From the NCBI GenBank assembly GCA_037440405.1, contig JBBIUE010000132.1, forward strand, positions 1 through 6,928: 6,928 nt of DNA, written 5' to 3'. The position numbers and the translations under genes were made by a program. The first letter of the stretch is position 1, and each line of letters opens with the position of its first letter. Of the stretch, positions 6,013-6,928 are shown one piece after another. The DNA comes from JANMGV01 sp037440405. Lineage in GTDB: Bacteria > Planctomycetota > Planctomycetia > Pirellulales > Pirellulaceae. Below the pieces are notes generated by a model that worked only from the letters and a program-made list of their open reading frames with translations, ran no database searches and was not told the origin of the DNA.

Positions 6013-6762
6013 TCAGGTCCCAGACTGCGCATCCAAGATCCCTTTGCTCATATAGAGGGGCATGATCGAGAAAGACCAGTGACCGGTATCGACGAGAGGA
6101 ATTTTCGAAACAAGCTCCATCGCTTTCTCTCCTTCTTGCTTCTTAAAAATCAAGATGCCCACCAAGTGATCGTCGTTGGATTCAAATTGCATGGCTAACC
6201 GAAGTTTGTCCTTCGCAAAAATCGAGTTCAGATACTCGTGCGTTGAGCTCATCCGCTCACCAACGTCACCAACTTCGTCACCAGCTTTCTTATCGGAATC
6301 CCGAACAACCACGAAATGAAACTCTTCCATTTCAGACAGATCGAAATCGCGGGTGAATTCTCCTAACTGTTCGGACACCTGATACGCCTCCACCTTCAAT
6401 AAGCCATGCTCAACAAACGGGTCTGGTGCGAAATACTCCTTGAGAGCCTCCTTTTCCGGTGCGTCGACGCAGACAATTCCTCGAAGTTTGCGATCCGGAT
6501 CGCCTAATGGTCCAGCAGCACTCAACTTCTCCAGTTCGAACAATCGTTTGAAATTCGCCAGGTGATCTCGCTGCATCATCTCGATTTCGGAACGCTCCAG
6601 GCCCGAAGGAGTCGAGCCTGATGTCAACAGTATCCAAAAGCGATGCGACGCTTTCCCAATTTCCCTTGGAGTTTCAACCTCCTGCGATGGCAACTGTGCG
6701 GCAGCCGCTGCCAGGATGAAAACTGCAAGGAACCCACGGTGCCAGCGTGAAATGGTACTCAT
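6013..6762 (-). CDS. Exported protein with two YciI-like domains
   Basis: The 249-residue product starts with a clear signal peptide: basic RWHR, a hydrophobic core GFLAVFILAAAAA (10-22), and a likely cleavage just after the alanine run, before SQEVETP. This suggests export to the periplasm. Residues 42-128 resemble a YciI-related ferredoxin-like domain, with FWILLTSG, H67 in a helix, SAAGPLGDPD (81-90), a DAP turn, DPF at 114-116, and G120 followed by a VEAYQ strand. Residues 148-241 look like a second, more diverged copy starting FHFVVVRDS, with H175 and a final MPLY strand. YciI proteins are usually short, single-domain and cytoplasmic, with unclear or enzyme-like roles, so no reaction is assigned. 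The frame stays open to an ATG at 6852, but the ATG at 6762 is preferred because it gives a signal peptide and has GGAG 7 nt upstream. It is convergent with hrpB and stands alone here. Confidence 0.75.
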   Translation of the reverse strand: MSTISRWHRGFLAVFILAAAAAQLPSQEVETPREIGKASHRFWILLTSGSTPSGLERSEIEMMQRDHLANFKRLFELEKLSAAGPLGDPDRKLRGIVCVDAPEKEALKEYFAPDPFVEHGLLKVEAYQVSEQLGEFTRDFDLSEMEEFHFVVVRDSDKKAGDEVGDVGERMSSTHEYLNSIFAKDKLRLAMQFESNDDHLVGILIFKKQEGEKAMELVSKIPLVDTGHWSFSIMPLYMSKGILDAQSGT

Positions 6763-6766
6763 CGAA

Positions 6767-6773
6767 CTTCTCC
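6767..6773 (-). promoter_or_regulatory. Ribosome binding site of the YciI-like gene
   Basis: Read on the minus strand this is GGAGAAG, with GGAG ending 7 nt before the ATG at 6762. It supports that start over the upstream in-frame ATG at 6852, which would bury the signal peptide behind 30 extra residues. Confidence 0.65.
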
Positions 6774-6928
6774 GGAACTGAAGGACTGCCATCCAAATCG
6801 CTACCCGAATCCAGCCGAAGATATCATGCGATCGCAGATGAAGACATGGCATGACGACCCAACCAGACGGAGCTTCATTGCTTCCATCGTATTCGCAACG
6901 AGCGTTCCACGATAGGTTTACTTAGAGC

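Noticed and set aside
6763..6852. Thirty-residue N-terminal extension of the YciI-like protein
   Set aside because: The extension would hide a clear signal peptide, and the internal ATG at 6762 has a well-placed GGAG.
6763..6928. Promoter or partial gene upstream of the YciI-like gene
   Set aside because: I found no pair of -35 and -10 boxes with acceptable spacing, and no reading frame with family features, up to the window edge.

Overview
The window looks like a piece of a planctomycete chromosome, most likely from the Pirellulales. The main clue is an ispE-spoVG pair in which SpoVG carries an inserted four-cysteine zinc ribbon, a form I associate with planctomycetes. Supporting clues are moderate GC (a little over 50% by eye), several genes without a Shine-Dalgarno sequence, GTG and TTG starts, and short head-to-tail repeats in the intergenic DNA. 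The placement rests on recalled family knowledge, not on a search.

Layout. Positions 1-684 have no convincing protein gene. They hold a 32-bp tandem repeat that probably runs in from upstream, a long imperfect inverted repeat, a clear isolated group II intron domain V hairpin (259-291), and a C/G-rich hairpin next to a possible promoter. Next comes a class I SAM-dependent methyltransferase (about 685-1491). A 262-bp gap follows, with a good sigma-70-type promoter at 1629-1658.

That promoter faces a tight operon of three genes: ispE (CDP-ME kinase of the MEP isoprenoid pathway), spoVG with a zinc ribbon (nucleic-acid-binding regulator), and hrpB (DEFH-box ATP-dependent helicase). The intergenic distances are 12 and 6 nt. 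Convergent to it on the minus strand lies a gene for an exported protein with two YciI-like (ferredoxin-fold) domains. The last 166 bases are its upstream region and hold no gene I can support.

How the genes fit together. IspE supplies an essential isoprenoid precursor. SpoVG and HrpB are both nucleic-acid-handling proteins and are almost certainly translated from the same message, so a shared role in RNA metabolism is a reasonable but untested inference. The methyltransferase and the exported YciI-like protein have no visible functional link to the operon. No defence system, CRISPR array, tRNA or rRNA was seen. The most unusual items are the solitary intron domain V beside the repeat array, the zinc-ribbon SpoVG paired with a helicase, and the exported double YciI protein.
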